Source: Acidimicrobiaceae bacterium
GTDB taxonomy: Bacteria > Actinomycetota > Acidimicrobiia > Acidimicrobiales > RAAP-2
Direction: 5' to 3'
Assembly (NCBI GenBank): GCA_003135595.1
Contig: PLCI01000055.1
Span: 1 to 5,160 of the forward strand
DNA: 5,160 nucleotides
Shown here: positions 1-4,920 of the stretch, piece by piece
Position numbering within the stretch: position 1 is the stretch's first letter
How the letters are laid out: every line of letters starts with the position of its first letter
Notes under the pieces: model-generated
What the model was told of the DNA's origin: nothing
Databases searched by the model: none
What the model saw: only the letters and a program-made list of their open reading frames with translations
Position numbers and translations under genes: made by a program

Positions 1-701
1 GGACCTACGAGGACGTGATCGAGGTGGTGAGCGGGGCCGGGCCCCGCCTCGACGAGATCATGCTGCCCAAGGTCCAGTCCGCCGCCGAGGTCGTCGCCCT
101 CGACCTGCTGCTGACCCAGATAGAGCGCAACTGCGGCCTGCCGGTCGGCCACGTGGGCATCGAGGCCCAGATCGAGACGGCCCGGGGGCTCATCAACGTG
201 GAAGAGATCTGCGCGGCGTCGCCCCGGCTCGAGACGATCATCTTCGGCCCCGCGGACTTCGCCGCGTCGATCGAGATGCCGGTCCTGACCGGCGGGGTGG
301 CGATCCCCGAGTACCCCGGCGACCACTTCCACTACGTGTTCTCCAAGATCCTCATGGCGGGGCGCGCCAACGGCCTCCAGGTGATCGACGGGCCATTCCT
401 GAAGGTCCGCGACCCCGACGCCTTGCGGGAGTTCTCCATGCGCGCTCGGATGCTCGGCTACGACGGCAAGTGGGCGCTCACCCCCGACCAGGCGGTGATC
501 CTGAACGAGGTGTTCTCGCCCACCCAGGAGCAGTACGACCGCGCCTGGGACATCCTCGCGGCCTACCGCACGGCCACCGAGGACGACCACAAGGGCTCGG
601 TCATGTTCGGCGACGAGATGATCGACGAGGCCTCCCGCAAGATGGCGACCAAGTTCGTGACCCGCGGCGAGCGCGCCGGGCTCCGCCGCAGCGCCGGGTA
701 G
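1..701 (+). CDS. CitE-like CoA-ester lyase (HpcH/HpaI aldolase/citrate lyase family), 5'-truncated; probable beta-methylmalyl/malyl-CoA lyase
   Basis: The reading frame is open from base 3 and ends at TAG 699-701, giving 232 residues. The GTG at 15 lies inside conserved sequence (TYEDVIEVVSGAG), so the true start is left of the window; relatives of about 320 residues imply some 85-90 are missing. Visible family signatures are IMLPKVQ, the block GIEAQIETARG with the expected Mg-binding Glu at bases 174-176, GPADF with the second metal ligand Asp at 255-257, and the C-terminal GDEMIDEASRKM. The family cleaves or forms beta-hydroxyacyl-CoA esters using Mg2+ in the cytoplasm. Beside a methylsuccinyl-CoA dehydrogenase-like gene and a MaoC dehydratase, the best inferred reaction is cleavage of beta-methylmalyl-CoA to glyoxylate and propionyl-CoA (and possibly malyl-CoA) in the ethylmalonyl-CoA pathway. 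Citramalyl-CoA or another malyl-CoA lyase activity cannot be excluded. Family assignment is firm; substrate is inferred. Confidence 0.92.
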   Translation, partial: TYEDVIEVVSGAGPRLDEIMLPKVQSAAEVVALDLLLTQIERNCGLPVGHVGIEAQIETARGLINVEEICAASPRLETIIFGPADFAASIEMPVLTGGVAIPEYPGDHFHYVFSKILMAGRANGLQVIDGPFLKVRDPDALREFSMRARMLGYDGKWALTPDQAVILNEVFSPTQEQYDRAWDILAAYRTATEDDHKGSVMFGDEMIDEASRKMATKFVTRGERAGLRRSAG

Positions 702-712
702 CTCAGCGCTGC
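688..712. terminator. Candidate bidirectional terminator hairpin across two convergent stop codons
   Basis: GCAGCGC (688-694) is perfectly complementary to GCGCTGC (706-712), giving a 7-bp GC-rich stem with an 11-base loop. The loop holds both stop codons: TAG of the lyase at 699-701 and TGA (read on the minus strand) of the dehydrogenase at 703-705. The stem is symmetrical and would form in either transcript. There is no U-tract on either side, so it does not match a classical intrinsic terminator; actinobacterial terminators often lack one. It may instead be chance in GC-rich sequence. Confidence 0.4.
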
Positions 713-2301
713 TCGGCGAGGCGCCGGGCGATGACCTTGAGGCAGAGCGTCTCGTCGGCGCCCTCGAATATGGAGAGCACCCTCGCGTCCACGAAGTAGC
801 GGCTCACGGGGTACTCCTCGGCGTAGCCCATGCCGCCGTGGAGCTGCATCGCCTCACGCGTCACCCACTCGGCCGCCCTGCAGACATATGCCTTGGCCAT
901 CGATGCCTGCAGCGAGCCGTCGCCGGTCGCCATGGTGCGCGCGACCTCGTAGGCGAACTGCCTCGAGCACTGGATGACCGCCGCCATCTTGCCGAGCTTG
1001 ACCCGCGACAGCTCGTAGTCGAGCAGCACCGCGCCGAAGACGCGTCGGTCCCGCGCGTAGGCGACCGCGGCGTCGTAGGCGGCCTGCATCACGCCGAGCG
1101 CCCTCGCGGCCGTCTGGATCCGCCCGTTCTCGAAGCCGCCCATCTGCAGGTAGAACCCGCGCCCGAGTCCCTCGTCGCCCCCGATCAGGCAGTCGTCGGG
1201 AACGAACCAGCCCTCGAAGCTGAGCTCGTAGGAGTGCATGCCCCGGTAGCCGATCGTGTCGATCGGCCTGCCCTCGAGTCGACCCGGCCCTCGCCCGGCC
1301 TCGCCGGCCTGGTCGAAGCGAAAGCCGTGCGCGTCGCCGACGGGCTTCTCGACCAAGAGCACCGACAGCCCGCGATGCCCGGCTGCGCGGTCCGGGTCGG
1401 TGCGCGCGAGCAGCATGAGGACAGTCGCCCTCGCAGCGAACGTGCACCAGGTCTTGGTCCCGTTGATCACCCAGCCGCCGTCGGCGCGCGTGGCGGTCGT
1501 CGTGATCCCCGCCACGTCGCTGCCGAAGTCGGGCTCGGTGACCGCGACGGCGGCGAGCTCCTCACCCGAGGCGAGCCTCGGCAGCCAGCGCGACCGCTGG
1601 GCCTCGGTCCCGCCGTTCACGAGCGCCCTCGTCAGGATCTCCGGCCGCGTGATGAGCGAGCCGCCGATCCCCAAGGACCCCCAGGTCAGCTCCTCGGTCG
1701 CGACGACCATGCCCAGATAGTCGTGCTCGCCGCCCGAGGCGAAGCCGCCGTAGGCCTCGGGCACGCTCAGCCCCAGGCCACCGAGCTCGGCGAGGCCGCT
1801 GATGAGCGCCTCGGGGATGTCGCCGTTGGTCCGGTGGACGTGCTCGGCGTGGGGGCGCACCTGCTCGGCCGCGAACCGATGGAAGGTGTCCGCGACGAGC
1901 GTGAAGTCCTCGTCGAGGTGGCTCGGCCCGGGCGTCTCGGCGAGCGCGCCGACGAAGGCGGGGTCGAGGCACGCCGCGACGAACCCTCGCACGGGATCGA
2001 GCCAGTGCGGCTCGACGCCGAACAGCGCCTCGCGGCCCGTCGTCTTGGCCGCTAGCTCCGCGGCCGCGTCGGCGATGAACGCGAACGCGAGGCGCGCCTC
2101 GAGCTCCCCGTGTGACGCGTAGCGAAGCGCGGCACGGGCGACCGCGGTCGCCGACGCCGCATGGGCGAGCTCGTAGGCGAGCGTCTGGTTCTTGTCGACG
2201 CCGCCGAGCTCGACGAGTCGGCTTGTCGCGGCGGCGACCGTGCGCTCCATCGCCTCGATTGTGTCGGCGGCGCCCTTGAGATCGGCTGCCACGTCGGTCA
2301 C
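703..2301 (-). CDS. mcd: Acyl-CoA dehydrogenase with N-terminal extension, probable (2S)-methylsuccinyl-CoA dehydrogenase
   Basis: This is a 532-residue FAD flavoprotein of the acyl-CoA dehydrogenase family, much longer than the usual 380-400. Residues 1-125 or so form an alpha-helical extension (including DKNQTLAYELAHAASA, about 36-51), as in methylsuccinyl-CoA dehydrogenases of the ethylmalonyl-CoA pathway. The ordinary fold follows: N-terminal helical domain about 130-247, middle beta domain with TEPDFGSD (255-262) and INGTKTW, and C-terminal domain with QLHGGMGY (486-493) and FEGADE (512-517), whose Glu513 sits at the catalytic-base position. The inferred reaction is oxidation of (2S)-methylsuccinyl-CoA to mesaconyl-CoA, with electrons passing to electron-transfer flavoprotein. 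The start is GTG at 2301, chosen because a TAGTTT box lies 7 bases upstream; the frame also allows TTG at 2310, which would fall inside that box. No Shine-Dalgarno is visible. It converges with the lyase gene with one base between stops. Family certain; specific substrate likely from length and neighbours. Confidence 0.9.
   Translation of the reverse strand: MTDVAADLKGAADTIEAMERTVAAATSRLVELGGVDKNQTLAYELAHAASATAVARAALRYASHGELEARLAFAFIADAAAELAAKTTGREALFGVEPHWLDPVRGFVAACLDPAFVGALAETPGPSHLDEDFTLVADTFHRFAAEQVRPHAEHVHRTNGDIPEALISGLAELGGLGLSVPEAYGGFASGGEHDYLGMVVATEELTWGSLGIGGSLITRPEILTRALVNGGTEAQRSRWLPRLASGEELAAVAVTEPDFGSDVAGITTTATRADGGWVINGTKTWCTFAARATVLMLLARTDPDRAAGHRGLSVLLVEKPVGDAHGFRFDQAGEAGRGPGRLEGRPIDTIGYRGMHSYELSFEGWFVPDDCLIGGDEGLGRGFYLQMGGFENGRIQTAARALGVMQAAYDAAVAYARDRRVFGAVLLDYELSRVKLGKMAAVIQCSRQFAYEVARTMATGDGSLQASMAKAYVCRAAEWVTREAMQLHGGMGYAEEYPVSRYFVDARVLSIFEGADETLCLKVIARRLAEQR
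1249..1267. repeat. 8-bp inverted repeat with 3-base loop inside the mcd coding region
   Basis: GCCGATCG (1249-1256) and CGATCGGC (1260-1267) are perfect complements separated by TGT. The site lies in the acyl-CoA dehydrogenase gene, where it encodes the RPIDTIG segment. It shares the CCGATCG core with the larger hairpin at 2857-2881. It may simply reflect frequent ATC-G codon junctions. Confidence 0.45.
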
Positions 2302-2314
2302 GCGCGCCAAACTA
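2302..2314 (-). promoter_or_regulatory. Leaderless-type -10 box for the acyl-CoA dehydrogenase gene
   Basis: Read on the minus strand, TAGTTT occupies 2314 to 2309, followed by seven bases (2308-2302) and then GTG at 2301. In actinobacteria a TANNNT box 6-7 bases before a GTG or ATG usually marks transcription starting at the first base of the codon. No convincing -35 hexamer is visible. The sequence matches; use is inferred. Confidence 0.5.
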
Positions 2315-2322
2315 AGCGATCG

Positions 2323-2330
2323 GAGCGCTC
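2323..2330. promoter_or_regulatory. Palindrome between divergent promoters, possible operator
   Basis: GAGCGCTC is a perfect 8-bp palindrome centred at 2326.5, in the gap between the divergent acyl-CoA dehydrogenase and DUF6941-like genes. With transcription starts at about 2301 (-) and 2364 (+), the two -35 regions would fall near 2336 and 2329, so a protein bound here could affect both. It is short and GC-rich, and chance is quite possible. Confidence 0.25.
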
Positions 2331-2351
2331 TGCCCGCGTGGCCCCGGCCCG

Positions 2352-2363
2352 TAGGATTCGCGC
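2352..2363 (+). promoter_or_regulatory. Leaderless-type -10 box for the DUF6941-like gene
   Basis: TAGGAT at 2352-2357 is followed by exactly six bases and GTG at 2364, the standard spacing for a leaderless transcript beginning at the G of the start codon. The same bases (TAGGA, seven from the start) could instead act as a weak Shine-Dalgarno, so sequence alone does not settle which. Either reading supports this start. Confidence 0.5.
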
Positions 2364-2804
2364 GTGCAGGTGACCATGCTCTTGTGCGACAGCGCCCAGG
2401 TCGCCGACGGCAAGCTCTACATCCTGGGTGGCGGCTGGTCGATCACGGGACCCATGCCGGTGCCGTCCGCGGTCGCCGTCAAGCTCCTGGTCGACTGGCA
2501 CGAGCTGTCCCGCCCGCACCACTGGGAGCTGTTCTTGGAGGACGCCGACGGAGGGCCCGTCATGATCGAGACGCCAGAGGGCGCCCAGCCGATCGAGATG
2601 CGCGGCGACTTCCAGGTCGCCCAGCCAGAGGGCGTTCCCGAGGGCTCGCCTGTCGACGTCCCGATGGCGGTCAACCTCGGCCCGCTGCAGCTCGTGCCGT
2701 CGAGTCGCTACTCGTGGCGGTTCCTCGTCGACGGGGAGAGCCTGCCGGGCGCGTCGGTCTCGTTCACGACTCGCGCCGCTGAGGAGACGCCGACCGAGTC
2801 CTGA
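2364..2804 (+). CDS. Conserved protein of unknown function, DUF6941-like
   Basis: A 146-residue protein starting at GTG 2364, supported by the TAGGAT box just upstream. It has no signal peptide or membrane segment and looks like an all-beta soluble cytoplasmic protein. The N-terminal pattern (LLCDSAQVADGKL at about 6-18, GGGW at 22-25, then ITGP) and the later DVPMAVNLGPLQL (98-110) and YSWRFLVDG (116-124) resemble the small actinobacterial family I recall as DUF6941. No catalytic motif is visible and I do not assign a function. It is divergent from the acyl-CoA dehydrogenase gene, and its 3' end overlaps the opposing membrane-protein gene by 41 bases. Its repeated occurrence beside these genes in relatives would be needed before linking it to the ethylmalonyl-CoA pathway. 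The gene call is strong; the family name is from memory. Confidence 0.85.
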   Translation: MQVTMLLCDSAQVADGKLYILGGGWSITGPMPVPSAVAVKLLVDWHELSRPHHWELFLEDADGGPVMIETPEGAQPIEMRGDFQVAQPEGVPEGSPVDVPMAVNLGPLQLVPSSRYSWRFLVDGESLPGASVSFTTRAAEETPTES

Positions 2805-4332
2805 GCGACCGGACCGCCTGGCGCGCGAGCCCGGCGCGGTCGAAGAGCCAGACGAGCCCGATCGTCGCCGCGACGATCGGGAGCCCGCCGAGCTCGAAGC
2901 GGAAACGGTTGTTCTCCGCGGCCTCGAGCAGGTTCGTCGTCACGAACACCGACGCGAAGATGACCCAGATCCACAGCGCCGCCGCGGCCTTCGCGCGGTC
3001 GACCCTGCGGCGACGCCACGCGACGATGGGCAGCACGAGCAGGGCGAGGAGCGTCTCGATCGCCACGGTGATCGAGACGTTCGAGAGCGACGGCCCGACG
3101 CCGTGCTCGATGACCGCCGTCGCGGGATACGGGTCGGGGGCTCCCTGGAAGAGCACCGCGGCGTCGTAGAGCGTGGTGTAGCCGTCGAGGTGCCACGTCA
3201 AGTCACCCGGGAGCCCCACGGTCGCGAAGTACTGCTCGCTCGGCAGCAGCCAGAGCCGCAGCCCGATCGTCGTGTTCTTGAGGTAGTGCAGGGGGCGGTG
3301 CGCGATCCAATCGAGGTCGTTCGCGAGGTAGGAGTTCGCGATCCCGATGTACGCGATGTTGTTGTAGTTCGGGTTCGGGAAGTACTTGGGGCCCGGCTTC
3401 AGTCGCTGGTCGAGCGCCTGCTGGCCGGTCGCGGCGTGGGTGCCGAGCGATCCGTACGAAGCGAGCGGTGAGAATGGCCTGATCGCGGCGGTGGGGCTGA
3501 GCACGCCCTGCTTGATGAGCGCGTTGACGTCGGCGCGCGAGTCGAGCTGCAACGTCGCTCGCGCGAGGTTCATCCCGAGCCAGCTCGACGTGGTCGCCGA
3601 CCCGAACTGGACGAGGTCGATCGAGTACCAGACGACGACCACCGCGAAGGGAACGAGCAGCGCGGCGATCGCCTCTCGCCACCTTCGCCGCAGCACCCAC
3701 AGCACGGGGACGGTCGCCAACGCGACTGTGTACACCTGGTAGGAGCTGTTGGTGAGGATCAGCGCCGCGGCGAGCACGCCGTAGGCGATGCCGGGCTGGA
3801 GCCGCTCGGTCCGCACCCAGCGGGCCGCTGCCCATCCCGCGAGCGTCACGAGCGCCGCGGTGGGCAGCGCGTAGAAGTAGTAGATGGTGAAGAGGAACTG
3901 CGCGGGGTCTGCGACGACGAAGACCACGACGACGACGACCGCCGCGACCCTGTTGACGCCGAGCTCGAGGAGCATGCCGGCGGTCCCGAGCGCCACGGCG
4001 ACCGCGCAGACGAGCATCCCCGCGTCGGCCGCGGCGGGCTGGGTGACGTGGGGGAGCTCGACGAGGATCCCGGTGACCAGGTTGAACAGCGGCGGCTGAC
4101 TGTGGAGATGCACGATGCTCTGGAAGAGGTTGTGGCGGAGCAGCCCCACGGGAAGCAGCTGCCAGACCTGCGAGAGCGTCGCGCCGTTGAGCTCGCCCGA
4201 GTCGAAGCGCAGGCCTAGCGCGATCGCCATGACGTGGGCGCCCGCGGTGAGGGTGCCGACGAAGAGGAGCACGAGCCGGTCGGTGAGGCGCAGCACGCCG
4301 ATGGCACGTGCCCGAGGCGCGGCGGCTGGCAC
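2764..4332 (-). CDS. Polytopic integral membrane protein of unknown function, possibly GT-C-type glycosyltransferase-like
   Basis: A 522-residue protein with about ten or eleven hydrophobic segments, roughly at residues 18-40, 81-95, 105-124, 128-146, 149-172, 180-194, 200-215, 220-239, 419-440, 449-468 and 482-497. A large polar loop spans about 240-415 and the C-terminal tail is basic, ending near RTRSASPQRRES. HSQPPLFN (77-84) after the first membrane segment and ENNRFRF (473-479) near the end recall conserved spots in lipid-linked-sugar glycosyltransferases of the ArnT/PMT type, but the usual acidic motif in the first outer loop is not clear (D44 and E47 are the nearest acids). Function is therefore left open. 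The start is GTG 4332, with a TAGGTT box six bases upstream; GGTAGG could also be Shine-Dalgarno-like. It overlaps the DUF6941-like gene tail to tail and is divergent from the MaoC gene. Gene call strong, function weak. Confidence 0.85.
   Translation of the reverse strand: MPAAAPRARAIGVLRLTDRLVLLFVGTLTAGAHVMAIALGLRFDSGELNGATLSQVWQLLPVGLLRHNLFQSIVHLHSQPPLFNLVTGILVELPHVTQPAAADAGMLVCAVAVALGTAGMLLELGVNRVAAVVVVVVFVVADPAQFLFTIYYFYALPTAALVTLAGWAAARWVRTERLQPGIAYGVLAAALILTNSSYQVYTVALATVPVLWVLRRRWREAIAALLVPFAVVVVWYSIDLVQFGSATTSSWLGMNLARATLQLDSRADVNALIKQGVLSPTAAIRPFSPLASYGSLGTHAATGQQALDQRLKPGPKYFPNPNYNNIAYIGIANSYLANDLDWIAHRPLHYLKNTTIGLRLWLLPSEQYFATVGLPGDLTWHLDGYTTLYDAAVLFQGAPDPYPATAVIEHGVGPSLSNVSITVAIETLLALLVLPIVAWRRRRVDRAKAAAALWIWVIFASVFVTTNLLEAAENNRFRFELGGLPIVAATIGLVWLFDRAGLARQAVRSLRTRSASPQRRES
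2857..2881. terminator. Strong 11-bp hairpin, candidate terminator for the DUF6941-like gene
   Basis: CCCGATCGTCG (2857-2867) and CGACGATCGGG (2871-2881) are perfect complements with a CCG loop. The hairpin begins 53 bases after the stop of the plus-strand DUF6941-like gene and lies antisense inside the membrane-protein gene, where it encodes residues 484-492 (LPIVAATIG). No U-tract follows. A terminator of the plus transcript is the simplest functional reading; a coding coincidence is the alternative. Confidence 0.4.
3052..3079. repeat. 10-bp inverted repeat within the membrane-protein gene
   Basis: CGTCTCGATC (3052-3061) and GATCGAGACG (3070-3079) are perfect complements separated by eight bases. 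It lies in the coding region for the penultimate hydrophobic part of the membrane protein (about residues 418-427). It could fold in transcripts of either strand, about 250 bases after the DUF6941-like stop. No role is evident. Confidence 0.5.
3912..3949. repeat. Low-complexity ACG/GAC-rich tract encoding a poly-valine membrane segment
   Basis: Imperfect tandem CGA/GAC trinucleotides run through this stretch. On the coding (minus) strand they are GTC/GTG codons giving the valine-rich segment at residues 132-140 of the membrane protein (valines broken by one Phe). This is a simple-sequence tract that could slip in replication, though the protein here is intact. Confidence 0.6.
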
Positions 4333-4344
4333 CGCTCGAACCTA
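4333..4344 (-). promoter_or_regulatory. Leaderless-type -10 box for the membrane-protein gene
   Basis: On the minus strand TAGGTT occupies 4344 to 4339, followed by six bases and GTG at 4332. This is the same box and spacing as at the DUF6941-like gene. No good -35 hexamer is visible. GGTAGG, overlapping the box, might alternatively serve as a weak ribosome binding site. Confidence 0.5.
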
Positions 4345-4356
4345 CCAACGAGTTGT

Positions 4357-4371
4357 GTGCCGCCGAGGCAC
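4357..4371. promoter_or_regulatory. Short inverted repeat between divergent genes, possible operator
   Basis: GTGCC (4357-4361) and GGCAC (4367-4371) are complementary around GCCGA, in the 57-base gap between the membrane-protein and MaoC starts. The position matches the expected -35 regions of both divergent promoters. It is only five base pairs per arm, so weak evidence. Confidence 0.2.
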
Positions 4372-4377
4372 GACGGG

Positions 4378-4389
4378 CAGACTGTCGCG
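4378..4389 (+). promoter_or_regulatory. Weak -10-like box before the MaoC gene
   Basis: CAGACT (4378-4383) lies six bases before GTG 4390. It differs from the TANNNT pattern at its first base but has the same spacing as the other starts in the window. A TTGTGT at 4353-4358 is a poor -35 candidate with a 19-base spacer. Confidence 0.3.
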
Positions 4390-4902
4390 GTGACCATCCA
4401 CGAGCGTCCCTTCGGCCGCGCCTTCGAGGACTTCGAGCCGGGCGACGTGCTCCGACACTGGCCCGGAAAGACCATCACGGAGGCAGACGACCATCTGTTC
4501 TGCATGATCACGATGAACCACCACCCGCTGCACACCGACGCGTGGTTCGCCGAGCACTCGACGGTGCACGGCCGCAATGTCGTCGTCGGCAACCTCGTGT
4601 ACTCGCTGGTGCTCGGCATGAGCGTGCCGGACGTCTCGGGCTCGTGCATCGCGAACCTCGAGGTCGAGTCCCTGCGCCACCTGCACCCGACCTTCCACGG
4701 CGACACCATCTACGCCGAGACGAGGGTGCTCGAGAAGGTCCCGAGCGCGTCAAAGGCCGATCGCGGCATCGTGACGGTCGAGACCAAGGCGTTCAACCAA
4801 GACGGCAACGAGGTCTGCTACTTCCGGCGCAAGCTGATGGTGTGGAAGTCGGCGTCACTGCCCCCGAGACAGCGCCCGTACGGTGACGACGTCTGGACCT
4901 GA
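4390..4902 (+). CDS. MaoC-family (single hot-dog) dehydratase, probable mesaconyl-CoA hydratase of the ethylmalonyl-CoA pathway
   Basis: A 170-residue protein starting at GTG 4390. The frame is open further upstream (GTG 4357), but family similarity begins near FGRAFEDFEPGDV, and the upstream residues look non-coding. It has the hot-dog layout: the N-terminal FEDFEPGD, the helix region DDHLFCMITMNHHPLHTD (33-50), then VVVGNLVYSL and a C-terminal sheet ending RRKLMVW. It aligns with actinobacterial MaoC proteins found with ethylmalonyl-CoA genes. The usual hydratase motif (S/T)GDxNPxH is here TMNHHPLH, so the catalytic Asp position is Asn43 while His48 is kept. The inferred role is hydration of mesaconyl-CoA to beta-methylmalyl-CoA, the step between the dehydrogenase and the lyase. 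Characterised proteobacterial mesaconyl-CoA hydratases are about twice as long with two hot-dog domains, so the reaction is likely rather than certain. The next gene follows after 13 bases, suggesting cotranscription. Confidence 0.88.
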   Translation: MTIHERPFGRAFEDFEPGDVLRHWPGKTITEADDHLFCMITMNHHPLHTDAWFAEHSTVHGRNVVVGNLVYSLVLGMSVPDVSGSCIANLEVESLRHLHPTFHGDTIYAETRVLEKVPSASKADRGIVTVETKAFNQDGNEVCYFRRKLMVWKSASLPPRQRPYGDDVWT

Positions 4903-4903
4903 C

Positions 4904-4920
4904 GTCACGTCACTCGTGAC
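4904..4920. promoter_or_regulatory. Inverted repeat overlapping the mutY start region
   Basis: GTCACG (4904-4909) and CGTGAC (4915-4920) are perfect complements with a five-base loop. The right arm covers the GTG candidate start at 4916, and the left arm overlaps the palindrome TGACGTCA (4900-4907), which contains the MaoC stop codon. It could hide the start codon in RNA or be a DNA-binding site; both are speculative. Confidence 0.3.

Noticed and set aside
673..728. Three copies of GCGCCGGG at 673, 691 and 721 around the convergent stops
   Set aside because: An 8-mer of pure G/C recurs easily in such GC-rich sequence; spacing is irregular and flanks are unrelated.
838..2055. 405-codon open frame on the plus strand
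   Set aside because: It is antisense to the acyl-CoA dehydrogenase gene, its translation is Arg/Gly/Ala/Asp-rich with no family motif, and long shadow frames are usual in GC-rich coding DNA.
2302..2310. TTG 2310 as the start of the acyl-CoA dehydrogenase
   Set aside because: It falls inside the TAGTTT box and adds only three residues; GTG 2301 fits the spacing seen at the other starts. Still possible if the box is not used.
3203..4348. 381-codon open frame on the minus strand
   Set aside because: It lies in a shifted frame of the membrane-protein gene; the product is Arg-rich and lacks hydrophobic segments or motifs.
4234..4389. N-terminal extension of the MaoC frame to 222 residues
   Set aside because: The extra residues are low-complexity, antisense to the membrane-protein N-terminus, and not present in relatives; GTG 4390 fits the family.
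4215..4709. 164-codon minus-strand open frame over the divergent gap and the MaoC gene
   Set aside because: It is antisense to a clear MaoC protein and joins two unrelated gene regions; the translation has no recognisable domain.
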